A stretch of DNA of 64,000 nt from Belnapia mucosa (GCF_016775475.1 NZ_JAEUXJ010000001.1:496001-560000); one strand, 5' to 3'; counted from the first letter of the stretch, positions 9,740 through 18,931 are shown. A program made the numbers and translations. The notes: generated from the letters alone by a model not told the origin.

Positions 9740-10770
9740 TGCTCGCGCTCCGCAAGACTACCCCCGGCTTCGGCCTGGCGCTGGAGGAGGTGCCGGAGGC
9801 GCCGCCGCCCGGCCCGGGCGATGTGGTGGTGCAGGTGGAGGCGGCCGGCATCTGCGGCTCCGACGTCCATGCCTATGAATGGACCGGCGGCTATGAATTC
9901 ATGGTCCCCCGCCTGCCGCTGACCATGGGGCATGAATTCGCCGGCCGCATCTGGCGCACCGGCACCGGCTCCGGCTTCCACAATGGCGACCGGGTCGCGA
10001 TCATCCCCTTCATCGCCTGCGGGCATTGCGCCGCCTGCCGCGCCGGCGACCCGCGCGGCTGCACCCGGCGGGAGACGATCGGCCTGACCCGCGATGGCGG
10101 CTTCGCCCGCCAGGTCCGCATTCCCGCCCGCTGCTGCGTCCCCATCCCGGACCATCTGGAGATGGAGCTGGCGGCGCTGGCCGAGCCGCTCGGCGTCGGC
10201 GCCGAGGCGGTGCTGACCGGCGAGGTTGGGCTGGGCGATACCGTCCTCGTCCTCGGCCCCGGGACCATCGGCCAGGCGATCGCCCTGATGGCCCGGCTGG
10301 CCGGCGCCGCGCGGGTGATCGTCGCCGGCCGGGCCGATGCGCCCCGCTTCGAGGTGCTGCGAGCCCTCGGCTTCCAGGATCTGGTCGATGTGGCGGAGGC
10401 GCCGCTGCGCGACGGGGTGATGGCCCTGACCGGTGGGCGCCCGGTGGATGTGGTGCTGGAGGCGACCGGGGTGCCGGAGAGCCTGAATGACGGGCTCGGC
10501 CTGCTGAAGCGGGGCGGCGTGCTGGTCGTGGCCGGCATCCATGCCGGGGCGCTGACCCTGCCGCTGACCGATTTCGTCCGGCTGCGCCACCAGCTCCGCG
10601 CCACCCATGGCGCCGCGCGCCGCACCTGGGACCGGGTCATCGCCCACCTCGCCCGCGCGCCGGAGGAATTCCGCCCGATGATCACCCACCGTCTGCCGCT
10701 GGAGCGCGGAATCGAGGGGTTTGAACTGGCCCGGCAGCGGGCCGCCAGCAAGGTGATCCTGACGCCATGA
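9739..10770 (+). CDS. Zinc-dependent medium-chain alcohol/polyol dehydrogenase
   Basis: 343 residues of the MDR superfamily. The catalytic-zinc region is GICGSDVHAYEW (Cys39) and GHE (His65-Glu66). The structural zinc is bound by four cysteines at 94, 97, 100 and 108. The Rossmann fold has GPGTIG (173-178), predicting NAD(P) binding. Glu149 in AALAEPLGVG matches the extra ligand seen in sorbitol/threonine dehydrogenase types. The ATG is embedded in the preceding stop (TGATG) and the stop overlaps the SDR start (ATGA), so the three genes are translationally coupled. Substrate unknown; oxidation of a polyol or hydroxy acid feeding the ThDP enzyme is an inference. Confidence 0.87.
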   Translation: MLALRKTTPGFGLALEEVPEAPPPGPGDVVVQVEAAGICGSDVHAYEWTGGYEFMVPRLPLTMGHEFAGRIWRTGTGSGFHNGDRVAIIPFIACGHCAACRAGDPRGCTRRETIGLTRDGGFARQVRIPARCCVPIPDHLEMELAALAEPLGVGAEAVLTGEVGLGDTVLVLGPGTIGQAIALMARLAGAARVIVAGRADAPRFEVLRALGFQDLVDVAEAPLRDGVMALTGGRPVDVVLEATGVPESLNDGLGLLKRGGVLVVAGIHAGALTLPLTDFVRLRHQLRATHGAARRTWDRVIAHLARAPEEFRPMITHRLPLERGIEGFELARQRAASKVILTP

Positions 10771-11528
10771 TCCACCAGGACAGGGTCGCCCTCGTCACCG
10801 GCGCGGCGCGCGGCATCGGCGCCGCCATCGCCGCGAAGCTTGCCGCGCTCGGCCATCCCGTGGTGGTCGCCGATGTGCTGGAGGAGCGGGAGGCGACCGC
10901 CGCCGCCATCCGCGCCGCGGGCGGCGAGGCGCGGGCCATCCCGCTCGATGTGGCGGATGAGGCGGCGGTGGCCGGCCTGCCGGCGGCGCTCGGGGAGTGG
11001 TGGGACCGGCTCGGCGTGGTGGTGAACAATGCCGGCATCTCGCCCAAGGGGCCGGAGGGGCGGGCGCGGCGCATCCGCGAGATGCCGGCCGAGGAATGGC
11101 GCCGGGTCCTGGCCGTCAACCTCACCGGCGCCTTTCTCGTCTCCCAGGCCTGTCTGCCGCCGCTGCGGGCCCGGCGCTGGGGCCGGATCATCATGCTGAC
11201 CAGCCAGGCCGCCCGGGCCAAAAGCCAGATTGCGGGTGCCCATTACACCGCGGCCAAGTCCGGGCTGATGGGCTTCGCCCGAAGCCTCGCGACCGAGCTC
11301 GGGCCGGACGGCATCACCGTCAACAGCATCGCCCCCGGCCGGATCGACACGCCGATGGCCCGCGGCGCCGCGGCGGGAGCCAATGACGCCTTCGCTGCGA
11401 ATATCCCCCTCGGCCGGCTCGGCACGCCGGAGGACGTGGCGGAGGTGGCGGGCTTCCTTGCCTCCGACGCCGCCGGCTACCTGACCGGCGCCACCATCGA
11501 TGTGGGTGGCGGCAGCTACATGCCGTAA
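10767..11528 (+). CDS. Short-chain dehydrogenase/reductase (FabG-like)
   Basis: 253 residues, classical SDR. Cofactor motif TGAARGIG (11-18), NNAG (87-90), and catalytic Ser146, Tyr160 and Lys164 (YTAAK). The C-terminal strand GGATIDVGGGSYMP is typical of the family. It is the last gene of the ThDP/ADH/SDR operon, overlapping the previous stop by ATGA. The FabG-like motif set alone does not show the substrate. Context suggests oxidation or reduction of a hydroxy/keto intermediate of the same pathway, not fatty acid synthesis. Confidence 0.87.
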   Translation: MIHQDRVALVTGAARGIGAAIAAKLAALGHPVVVADVLEEREATAAAIRAAGGEARAIPLDVADEAAVAGLPAALGEWWDRLGVVVNNAGISPKGPEGRARRIREMPAEEWRRVLAVNLTGAFLVSQACLPPLRARRWGRIIMLTSQAARAKSQIAGAHYTAAKSGLMGFARSLATELGPDGITVNSIAPGRIDTPMARGAAAGANDAFAANIPLGRLGTPEDVAEVAGFLASDAAGYLTGATIDVGGGSYMP

Positions 11529-11560
11529 CCCTTGGGGCGGGGACCGAAACCGGGGCTTCC

Positions 11561-11589
11561 TTGACACCCTACCCCCCGGCAGGCTTCAT
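11561..11589 (+). promoter_or_regulatory. Possible sigma-70-type promoter for lepB-rnc-era
   Basis: A perfect -35 hexamer TTGACA at 11561-11566 is followed 17 bp later by CTTCAT (11584-11589), a poor -10 (3 of 6). It lies about 100 bp upstream of the lepB start, in the 157-bp gap after the SDR stop. Placement is right but the -10 is weak. Confidence 0.35.
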
Positions 11590-11685
11590 CCCCGCCTTGC
11601 CTGATGCCGTATCCCGGGGGACCGGGGCCCGACGCCCTGGCGAATTCTCTCCTGCACCGATGGGCCGAGAACCTTGAGCACCTCC

Positions 11686-12438
11686 ATGGCGAAGAAGAAG
11701 TCCGGCGGCTGGCTGGAGAGCATCAAGACCGTGCTCTATGCCGGGCTGATCGCCATCGGCATCCGCACCATCGCCTTCGAGCCCTTCAACATCCCCTCCG
11801 GCTCGATGATCCCGACCCTGCTGGTGGGCGACTACCTCTTCGTCTCGAAGTATTCCTACGGCTATTCCCGCTACTCGATGCCCTTCGGGCCCCACCTGTT
11901 CGATGGGCGGATCTTCGGCTCCCTGCCGGCGCGGGGCGATGTCGCCGTCTTCAAGCTGCCGCGCGACCCGAGCCAGGACTACATCAAGCGCATCATCGGC
12001 CTGCCCGGCGACCGCATCCAGGTCCGGAACGGCGTGCTGTCCATCAATGGCACACCGGTGCGGCGCGAGGCGGCCGGCCCTTATGTGGTCGAGGGCGACG
12101 GGCCGCGCATGACCGTCCGCCTCTACCGCGAGACGCTGCCTGCCTCGGCCAACAGTCCGGAACGGACGCATCCGATCGTCGAGCAGTCGGATGACGGCCC
12201 GCTCGACAACACCCAGGAATACCGGGTGCCGGAGAACCATGTCTTCGCTATGGGCGACAACCGCGACAACAGCCTCGACAGCCGGGTGCAGAATGCGGTG
12301 GGTTTCATCCCGGTGGAGAATCTGGTGGGTCGGGCGGAATTCATCTTCTTCTCGGTCGATGGCTCCGCCGCCTGGTGGGAGGTCTGGGCATGGCCCTTCG
12401 CGATCCGCTGGTCGCGGCTGATCTCGGCCGTCCGGTGA
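11686..12438 (+). CDS. lepB: Signal peptidase I
   Basis: Removes signal peptides from Sec/Tat-exported proteins at the outer face of the inner membrane. From the ATG at 11686 the protein has 250 residues: a short basic N-terminus, one membrane helix (about 14-30), then the catalytic serine box IPSGSM (Ser40) and the lysine box YIKRIIGLPGD (Lys101), forming the Ser/Lys dyad, with the conserved GDNRDNS(L)DSR near the C-terminus. A TTG 12 bp upstream (11674) is an alternative start; neither has a strong SD. Followed 16 bp later by rnc, the conserved lepB-rnc-era order. Confidence 0.93.
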   Translation: MAKKKSGGWLESIKTVLYAGLIAIGIRTIAFEPFNIPSGSMIPTLLVGDYLFVSKYSYGYSRYSMPFGPHLFDGRIFGSLPARGDVAVFKLPRDPSQDYIKRIIGLPGDRIQVRNGVLSINGTPVRREAAGPYVVEGDGPRMTVRLYRETLPASANSPERTHPIVEQSDDGPLDNTQEYRVPENHVFAMGDNRDNSLDSRVQNAVGFIPVENLVGRAEFIFFSVDGSAAWWEVWAWPFAIRWSRLISAVR

Positions 12439-12454
12439 CCTGGGCATCGCGACC

Positions 12455-13174
12455 GTGACCCGGCGCAAGCGCGGCGCCGAGCCGCCGCCGCTCCCGGATT
12501 TCGAGGCCTTCGCCGAACGGATCGGGCATCGCTTCGCCAATCCGGCGCTGCTGCGTCAGGCGATGACCCATCGCTCGGCCGGCGATCCGCGCCGTGGCCA
12601 GCTCGATTCCAACGAGCGTCTGGAATTCATCGGCGACCGGGTATTGGCGCTGCTGACCGCCGAATGGCTGGCCGAGCGCTTCCCGAATGAGCGCGAGGGC
12701 GATCTCGGCAAGCGCCTGTCCGTGCTGGTGGCCTGGGATACGCTGGCCCGCATTGCCGAGGCGCTGGAGATCGGCCCCATGCTGGTGGTCGCCCAGGGCG
12801 AGGTGCGGACCGGCGTCGCCATGCGGCAGAACGTGCTGGCCGATGCCTTCGAGGCGCTGCTCGGTGCCCTTTTCCTCGATGGCGGGCTGGAGGCGGCACG
12901 GCCCTTCTACCGCCGCGCCTTCGCCGAGGCGATGGAGGGCAATCTCGGCCAGCCCCAGGCCTCGGCCAAGAGCCGGTTGCAGGAATGGCTGCAGGGGCGG
13001 GGATTCGGGCTGCCGGAATACCGGCTGGTCTCTTCCTCCGGCCCTGATCACCAGCCGGTCTTCGTTGTCGCTGTCGCGGCGGCCGGGCGGGAGGCAGAGG
13101 GTATGGCCGATTCCAAGCGCGCCGCGGAACAGCAGGCGGCCGAAGCTTGGCTCGCCGGGATCGGCAAGCCATGA
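12455..13174 (+). CDS. rnc: Ribonuclease III
   Basis: Cleaves double-stranded RNA during rRNA and mRNA processing. 239 residues from a GTG start. The signature NERLEFIGD is at 53-61 (Glu57 and Asp61 bind metal), with a second acidic patch in DAFEALLGALFLDGG. The C-terminal double-stranded RNA-binding domain runs from about 165 (SAKSRLQEWLQ) to EQQAAEAWL. Usual length for the family. Its stop overlaps the era start (ATGA), coupling their translation. Confidence 0.95.
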   Translation: MTRRKRGAEPPPLPDFEAFAERIGHRFANPALLRQAMTHRSAGDPRRGQLDSNERLEFIGDRVLALLTAEWLAERFPNEREGDLGKRLSVLVAWDTLARIAEALEIGPMLVVAQGEVRTGVAMRQNVLADAFEALLGALFLDGGLEAARPFYRRAFAEAMEGNLGQPQASAKSRLQEWLQGRGFGLPEYRLVSSSGPDHQPVFVVAVAAAGREAEGMADSKRAAEQQAAEAWLAGIGKP

Positions 13175-14073
13175 GCGGGGAGGGGACGCGCTGCGGCCTG
13201 GTGGCCGTGGTCGGGGCGCCGAATGCCGGCAAATCGACCCTGGTGAATGCGCTGGCCGGGGCCAAGGTGACGATCGTCTCGCCGAAGCCGCAGACCACCC
13301 GCTTCCGCATCCGCGCGGTGGTGATGCATGCCGGGGCGCAGATCATCCTGGTCGATACGCCCGGCATCTTCGCCCCACGCCGGCGGCTCGACCGCGCCAT
13401 GGTCGCCGCTGCCTGGGGCGGGGCGCAGGATGCCGACCGGACGCTGCTGATCGTCGATGCCCGCGCCGGGCTGACCGATGCGGTCCGCGCCATCGCCGAG
13501 CGCCTGGCCAAGGCGGGGCAGCCGATCTGGCTGGCGCTGAACAAGGTGGACCTGATCGACCCGCCGCGGCTGCTGCCGCTCTCGGCCGAGCTGAATGCGC
13601 TGGTGCCGGTCGAGGAGACCTTCATGATCTCGGCTGAGAAGCGGCGCGGCCTGGACCGCCTGCTGGAACGCCTCGCCGCTGCCATGCCACCCGGCCCCTA
13701 TCTCTTCCCCGAGGACGAGCTGTCGGACCTGCCGAACCGCATGCTGGTGGCCGAGATCGTGCGCGAGCAGATCCTCCGCCAGACGCATGAGGAAGTGCCG
13801 CACCACGCGACCGTCGAGACGGAGAATTGGCAGGAGCGGCAGGATGGCAGCGTCCGGGTGGACTGCACCGTCTATGTCGGAAGGCCGACCCAGAAGGCGA
13901 TCCTGATCGGCGATGGCGGGGCGCGCATCAAGGCCATTGGGCAGAGCGCGCGGCGGGAGCTGGAGGGGCTGCTGGAACGGCGGGTCCACCTGTTCCTGAA
14001 CGTCAAGGACCGGCCGGGCTGGGACGAGGAGCGGGGACGGTTGCGGGCCCTCGGCCTGGAGGATGAGGGGTAG
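13171..14073 (+). CDS. era: GTPase Era
   Basis: Essential GTPase that binds the 3' end of 16S rRNA during 30S assembly. 300 residues from ATG 13171, which overlaps the rnc stop; a TTG 24 bp upstream in frame is less likely. G1 GAPNAGKS (15-22), the Era-specific PKPQTTR G2 region (39-44), G3 DTPG (62-65), G4 NKVD, and a C-terminal KH domain (GDGGARIKAIGQSARRELE). In related bacteria recO normally follows directly. Here it is 10.8 kb away (24849). Confidence 0.95.
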   Translation: MSGEGTRCGLVAVVGAPNAGKSTLVNALAGAKVTIVSPKPQTTRFRIRAVVMHAGAQIILVDTPGIFAPRRRLDRAMVAAAWGGAQDADRTLLIVDARAGLTDAVRAIAERLAKAGQPIWLALNKVDLIDPPRLLPLSAELNALVPVEETFMISAEKRRGLDRLLERLAAAMPPGPYLFPEDELSDLPNRMLVAEIVREQILRQTHEEVPHHATVETENWQERQDGSVRVDCTVYVGRPTQKAILIGDGGARIKAIGQSARRELEGLLERRVHLFLNVKDRPGWDEERGRLRALGLEDEG

Positions 14074-14162
14074 CAGCCCGCTGCGGCTTCACCCCGCAAC
14101 GAAGCATGGCGGCGGCGGAACCGGGCAGGGTGCGGCGGTCAACCTTCACGGGACGCCTCCGC

Positions 14163-15404
14163 ATGTCGCTCGCTACCACTTCTGCCCTTCCGCAGCAGGC
14201 GCCGTTCTTCGGCTGGCGGGTCGTCTGGGCGGCCTTCACCGTCGCGGCCTTCGGCTGGGGTGTCGGTTTCTATGGGCCCCCGATCTTCCTCCCTGCCATC
14301 CAGGCGGAGCGTGGCTGGCCGGTGGCGCTGGTCTCCGCCGCGGTGACCTGTCATTTCCTGCTGGGCGCCGTGGTCGTCGCCAATCTGGCGGCGCTGCACC
14401 GGCGCTTCGGCCTGGTCGCGGTGACACGGGCGGCGGCGGTGGCAAGCGCGCTCGGTTTCCTCGGCTGGGCGCTGGCGACGGAGCCCTGGCAGCTTTTCGC
14501 GGCGACCCTGCTGAGCGGCTTCGGCTGGGCGGCGACCGGGGCGGCGGCGATCAATGCCATGGTCTCGCCCTGGTTCGTCCGGCGGCGCTCCGCGGCGCTG
14601 AGCACCGCCTATAACGGGGCGAGCCTTGGCGGCATCGCGCTTTCGCCGCTCTGGGTGGCGCTGATCGCGGCACTCGGCTTCGCGGGCGCGGCGGCGCTGG
14701 TGGGCGGGGTGATGGTGCTGGCGCTCTGGTGGCTCTCGGGCCGCTATTTCGCGCCGACGCCGGCGGGGATGGGACAGGCGCCGGATGGCGAGGCGGCGGG
14801 TGCCCCGCTGCCGTCCGGGCCGGCGATGCGGCCGGGCCGCGCGATGTGGCGGGACCGGCGCTTCATCTCCCTGGCGGCGGCCACCTCGCTCGGCCTCTTC
14901 GCGCAGATCGGGCTGATCGCGCATCTCTTCTCGCTGCTGCTGCCGGCGCTCGGGGCGCAGGGGGCGGGCTTCGCCGCGGGGCTGGCGACGGCCTGCGCCA
15001 TTGCGGGCCGAACCGGGCTCGGCTGGCTGCTGCCGGCCGGGGCGGATCGGCGGCGGGCGGCCGCGGCGAATTTCGCATTGCAGGTCACCGGATCGCTGGT
15101 GCTGCTGGCGGCGGGCGGGACGGAGGTGCCGTTGCTGCTGCTGGGCGTGGTGCTGTTCGGGCTCGGCCTCGGCAATGCGACCTCGCTACCGCCGCTGATC
15201 GCGCAGCAGGATTTCGCACCCGCCGAAACGGCGCGGGCGGTGGCGCTGGTAACGGCTTGCAGCCAGGCGGCCTATGCCTTCGCCCCGGCCGCTTTCGGGA
15301 TGCTGCGGACGCTTGGCGAGGGTGGCGCGCCGCTGCTCTTCATCGCCGCCGCCGCGATCCAGGCCGCGGCGGCGGGGGTGATGCTGCTGGGGCGTGCTAG
15401 ATGA
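14163..15404 (+). CDS. MFS transporter
   Basis: 413 residues from ATG 14163 (a farther ATG at 14106 would add 19 basic residues and is less likely). The sequence alternates hydrophobic helices with short basic loops, as in 12-helix major facilitator transporters, and has a central hydrophilic loop (about 195-220). Substrate unknown. It converges on the CaiB-type gene and the two coding regions overlap by 8 bp at their 3' ends. The neighbourhood (CoA transferase, GrdB-like protein, second MFS) suggests carboxylate or small organic acid transport, which is inference only. Confidence 0.8.
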   Translation: MSLATTSALPQQAPFFGWRVVWAAFTVAAFGWGVGFYGPPIFLPAIQAERGWPVALVSAAVTCHFLLGAVVVANLAALHRRFGLVAVTRAAAVASALGFLGWALATEPWQLFAATLLSGFGWAATGAAAINAMVSPWFVRRRSAALSTAYNGASLGGIALSPLWVALIAALGFAGAAALVGGVMVLALWWLSGRYFAPTPAGMGQAPDGEAAGAPLPSGPAMRPGRAMWRDRRFISLAAATSLGLFAQIGLIAHLFSLLLPALGAQGAGFAAGLATACAIAGRTGLGWLLPAGADRRRAAAANFALQVTGSLVLLAAGGTEVPLLLLGVVLFGLGLGNATSLPPLIAQQDFAPAETARAVALVTACSQAAYAFAPAAFGMLRTLGEGGAPLLFIAAAAIQAAAAGVMLLGRAR

Positions 15405-16593
15405 CGCCCGCCTCGCGGAAGGCCGCGATCCGCGCCGCGTCATAGCCCGCGGCCGCCAGCACGGCTTCGGTATCCGCGCCCAGCGCCGGGGCCGGCCGGT
15501 CGAGCCGCGCCCCACCATGCGCCATGCGGAAGCCGGTGGTGGCGAAGCGCAGCCGGCCCCAGGGCGTCTCCACCTCCTGCAGGGCGTCGCGGGCGCGGAT
15601 CTGGCGGTGCTCGATCACCTCATCCACGCGCCAGATGCGGGCGCAGGGGGCGCCGGCGGCGTTCAGCCGCTCCTCCCACTCCGCCGCATCGCCGGCGGCG
15701 AGGGCTCCCTCGATCACCTCCCGCAGCAGGGCGGCATTTTCCAGCCGGAGGAACCAATCGGCCAGCCGCGGCTCCTCCAGCGCATCCGCCCGGCCGATGG
15801 CGCGCATCAGTGACTCGTACTGCTTATCCGTATTCACCGCGAGCAGCAGATGCCCGTCCCGGGCGCGGAAGAGGTTGGCTGTCGCCTTCCGGCTGACCGC
15901 CTGGTTGCCCCAGGGGCGCTGCTGGTGCCCGGCGACGGTCCAATCCGCCACCTGCCCGCCGAGGAAGGCCAGCGTCGATTCCAGCATCGAGACATCGAGC
16001 CGCTGGCCCTGCCCGGTATGCGTCCGCTGGAACAGCGCCGAGGCGACGGCGAAGGCCGCCGTCATCCCCGAAAGCTGGTCGCAGACGGCGAAGCCGGCGC
16101 GCAGCGGGTCGCCGCCCGGATGGCCGGTCATCGCCATGATGCCGGACATGGCCTGGATCCGGCCGTCATAGCCGGCTTCCAGCCGGTCCGGCCCGGTCTG
16201 GCCGAAGGCGGAGACGCTGCAGAAGATCAGCCGCGGATTGACCTTCGACAGCGCCTCGTAGCCGAGGCCGAGCCGGTCCATCACGCCGGGGCGGAAATTC
16301 TCCATCACCACATCGGCCTCGGCGGCGAGGCGGAGCAGGATCTCCCGCGCCTCGGGCTTCTGCAGATCGAGGGTGAGGCTGCGCTTGTTGCCGTTCACCG
16401 CCTGCCAGGCGGAGGCCATGCCGCGCTCGGCCCATTCGCGGGAAAGCGGGGTGCGGCGCATATCCTCGCCTTCCCGTCGCTCCACCTTCACCACCTCGGC
16501 GCCGAGGAGTGCGAGCTGGTAGCTGGCGAAGGGCCCGGCCAGGACCTGGGTGAAGTCGAGGATGCGGACACCCTCGAAGGGACGGGCGCTCAT
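15397..16593 (-). CDS. CaiB/BaiF-family (class III) CoA transferase
   Basis: 398 residues from ATG 16593. Family hallmarks are clear: VRILDFTQVLAGPFASYQL near the N-terminus, LGAEVVKVE, NGNKRSLTLDL, VMENFRPGVMDRLGLGYE and the mid-region GQRLDVSMLE. Class III enzymes move CoA between organic acids (formyl-CoA/oxalate, carnitine/crotonobetaine, succinate and others). The start codon overlaps the stop of the upstream GrdB-like gene (ATGA), so the two are co-translated and probably share a pathway. Specific substrates cannot be assigned. Confidence 0.88.
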   Translation of the reverse strand: MSARPFEGVRILDFTQVLAGPFASYQLALLGAEVVKVERREGEDMRRTPLSREWAERGMASAWQAVNGNKRSLTLDLQKPEAREILLRLAAEADVVMENFRPGVMDRLGLGYEALSKVNPRLIFCSVSAFGQTGPDRLEAGYDGRIQAMSGIMAMTGHPGGDPLRAGFAVCDQLSGMTAAFAVASALFQRTHTGQGQRLDVSMLESTLAFLGGQVADWTVAGHQQRPWGNQAVSRKATANLFRARDGHLLLAVNTDKQYESLMRAIGRADALEEPRLADWFLRLENAALLREVIEGALAAGDAAEWEERLNAAGAPCARIWRVDEVIEHRQIRARDALQEVETPWGRLRFATTGFRMAHGGARLDRPAPALGADTEAVLAAAGYDAARIAAFREAGVI

Positions 16594-17522
16594 GCCGCCT
16601 GCTCGCGCAGCCCTTTGGCGATGGCCTTCTGGCGGAGGAATTCCTCCTTGCGCCGGGCCAGCTCCTCCGCGCCGATCTGCTCGAGGTTCAGGTAGTCGAG
16701 CTTCCACTCGCCGCTCTCGTCCCAGCGCTGGGGCGATTGCAGGGTACTGCGCGGGCCGACCGCGGTTTCGAGCAGGCGAAGGGCCAGCTCCAGCGTCGCC
16801 GCCTGGCTTTCCGCGTCATGCGGCCTGCCCGCCGCATTGCCGAGCGGGAAGTCGCTGAACAGGAAGCGCGGCACGCCGCAATGCTCGACGATGTCCTTGG
16901 CGCAGCCGAGCACCACGGTCGGGATGCCGTGCTGCTCCAGATGCCGGGCCGTCAGGCTGACGGTCTGGTGGCAGACCGGGCAATTGGGCACCAGCACCGC
17001 GACATCCGCGCCATCGCGGAGGCAGCGGGAGAGGATCTCCGGGCAATCCATCTCGACCGTATGCCGGTGGCTGCGATTGGTCGGGGCGCCGTGGAAATGC
17101 TCGGTCAGCGCGCCGATCCGCCCCGCGGCGGCGGCGTCGCGCATGGCCTGGAGCGGGAACCAGGCGCGCAAATCGGTGGCCGGGCTGTGCTTCCGGTCAT
17201 AGGCGATATGCGAGACGCGGAGGTCATGCTCCTCATCGGTCCGGCCGGAATAGACCTGGTAGAATTTGGCGGACGAGTTGTAGGGCGCGCCGGGGCCCTG
17301 GTCGCCCTTCTCCGGGTCATAGGGGGCGGCAGTGGTGATGAGGGTGACGCGGCTCTCGGCCAGGGGCTTGCGCAGGGGGGAGAAGGGAACTTCCCGGTAA
17401 TGCGCCCAGCGATAGGGATCGTAGCCGATGGCCCGGTAATATTCGCGGGTCCGCTGCATATAGGGGATCGGGCTGTCGTAATCGGGCGCGAAGCCCATCG
17501 CCCGGTCGATCTCCGCGGTCAT
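16590..17522 (-). CDS. GrdB-like reductase subunit homolog without selenocysteine
   Basis: 310 residues from ATG 17522, preceded by a good SD (AAGGGAGA). The sequence resembles selenoprotein B subunits of glycine/betaine/sarcosine reductase, which reductively cleave amines in clostridia using a UxxCxxC motif. Here the CxxC is kept (CPVC, 181-184, followed by a helix and GIPTVVLG) but the selenocysteine position three residues before it is Val178; no in-frame UGA is used. Other cysteines at 160, 167, 207 and 215 could take part in redox or metal chemistry. It is co-translated with a class III CoA transferase. The true reaction in an aerobic alphaproteobacterium is unknown. Confidence 0.72.
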   Translation of the reverse strand: MTAEIDRAMGFAPDYDSPIPYMQRTREYYRAIGYDPYRWAHYREVPFSPLRKPLAESRVTLITTAAPYDPEKGDQGPGAPYNSSAKFYQVYSGRTDEEHDLRVSHIAYDRKHSPATDLRAWFPLQAMRDAAAAGRIGALTEHFHGAPTNRSHRHTVEMDCPEILSRCLRDGADVAVLVPNCPVCHQTVSLTARHLEQHGIPTVVLGCAKDIVEHCGVPRFLFSDFPLGNAAGRPHDAESQAATLELALRLLETAVGPRSTLQSPQRWDESGEWKLDYLNLEQIGAEELARRKEEFLRQKAIAKGLREQAA

Positions 17523-17640
17523 GGCACGTCTCCCTTGATCGGCTGAGGCTAAGCCTGTTGCGGCAGTGGTCAAGCGACTGGCCCCCTCGCACTCGACCTG
17601 CGCCCCTGGCATGCTGCAAAAAATGTCAGGAGGAAACCGC

Positions 17641-18891
17641 ATGGCTGCGACGCCGCCCCCCGGCGTGGATTCGGGCTATGCCTGGCTCCGCCTCATCGTC
17701 TCGGTCTGCCTCAGCATGCTGGGCGGCGTCGGGCTCTGGTCGATCGTGGTGGCGCTCCCGGCGGTGCAGGCGGAATTCGGCACGCTGCGGGCGGGTGCCT
17801 CGCTGCCCTATACGCTGACGACGCTGGGCTTCGCGGTCGGCGGCATCGCCATGGGCAAGCTGGCCGACCGGTTCGGGGTGATGGTGCCGGTCCTATTGGG
17901 CACGCTGGCCCTCACCGCCGGCTATGTCGGCAGCGCCTTCGCCGCCAGCATGGGGCAATTCGCGGTCATCTATGGGGTACTGGTCGGCCTGCTCGGTTCC
18001 TGCGCCACCTTCGGGCCGCTGGTCGCCGATACCTCGCTCTGGTTCGCCAAGCGGCGGGGGCTGGCGGTCTCGCTCTGCGCCAGCGGCAATTACTTCGCGG
18101 GCGCTTTCTGGCCGCCGGTGATCTCGCATTTCATGGAAACGGTGGGCTGGCGGCAGACGCATATCGGCATCGGGCTGGTGTGCCTGGTGACGATGCTGCC
18201 GCTGGCGCTGCTGCTGCGCCGGCGTCCCCCGGCCCAGGCGCCGGTGGCGCCGGCCGAGGGCGGCAATCGCGGCACGAACGGCAGAACATTGGGCCTGCCG
18301 CCCAATGTCCTGCAGGCGCTGCTGATGGTCGCCGGCATCGCCTGCTGCGTGGCGATGGCGATGCCGCAGGTCCATATCGTCGCCTATTGCGTCGATCTCG
18401 GCTATGGCGCGGCACGCGGGGCGGAGATGCTCTCCCTCATGCTCGCCTGCGGCGTGGTCAGCCGCCTCGCCTCCGGCTGGATCCTCGACAAGATCGGCAG
18501 CCGGGCGACGCTCCTGCTCGGGGCCGCCCTCCAGGCCGTCGCCCTGTCGCTCTTCCTGCCCTTCGACGGGCTCAACTCGCTCTATGCCATCTCGGCGATC
18601 TTCGGCCTGTTCCAGGGCGGGATCGTGCCGAGCTATGCGATCATCGTGCGGGAAAGCTTTCCACCGCGGGAAGCAGGGCTGCGGGTCGGGCTGGTGCTCT
18701 CCGCGACGCTGGTGGGGATGGCGCTGGGCGGCTGGATGTCGGGCGCCATCTTCGATGCCACCGCCTCCTACCAGATGGCCGTGATCAACGGCCTCGCCTG
18801 GAATGCGGTGACCATGGCCATCGCCGCCTGGCTGGTGCTGCGCGGGCGCAGCTATGGCTTCGGGATGAAGGCGACCGGTGCCCGGGCGTGA
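17641..18891 (+). CDS. MFS transporter, possibly of the oxalate/formate-antiporter type
   Basis: 416 residues from ATG 17641, chosen because a perfect AGGAGG lies about 8 bp upstream; a farther in-frame start at 17566 lacks this. Twelve hydrophobic segments, with the MFS loop motif GKLADRFGVMVP between helices 2 and 3 and SGWILDKIGSR in the second half. The loop (about 175-200) between the two halves is charged. The overall pattern resembles monocarboxylate and oxalate/formate-type carriers. Transcribed divergently from the GrdB-like/CoA transferase pair, so it may bring in their substrate. Confidence 0.82.
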   Translation: MAATPPPGVDSGYAWLRLIVSVCLSMLGGVGLWSIVVALPAVQAEFGTLRAGASLPYTLTTLGFAVGGIAMGKLADRFGVMVPVLLGTLALTAGYVGSAFAASMGQFAVIYGVLVGLLGSCATFGPLVADTSLWFAKRRGLAVSLCASGNYFAGAFWPPVISHFMETVGWRQTHIGIGLVCLVTMLPLALLLRRRPPAQAPVAPAEGGNRGTNGRTLGLPPNVLQALLMVAGIACCVAMAMPQVHIVAYCVDLGYGAARGAEMLSLMLACGVVSRLASGWILDKIGSRATLLLGAALQAVALSLFLPFDGLNSLYAISAIFGLFQGGIVPSYAIIVRESFPPREAGLRVGLVLSATLVGMALGGWMSGAIFDATASYQMAVINGLAWNAVTMAIAAWLVLRGRSYGFGMKATGARA

Positions 18892-18931
18892 TGCCGGCCG
18901 CCGCCTTTAAACCCAGCCGTCCCGGCCCGAC

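Noticed and set aside
10767..11528. FabG of fatty acid synthesis
   Set aside because: Motifs are only generic SDR, and the operon contains no acyl carrier protein or other fab genes.
16590..17522. True selenoprotein with UGA decoded as selenocysteine
   Set aside because: The Sec position is Val178, the frame has no internal UGA, and no SECIS element or sel genes are in the window.
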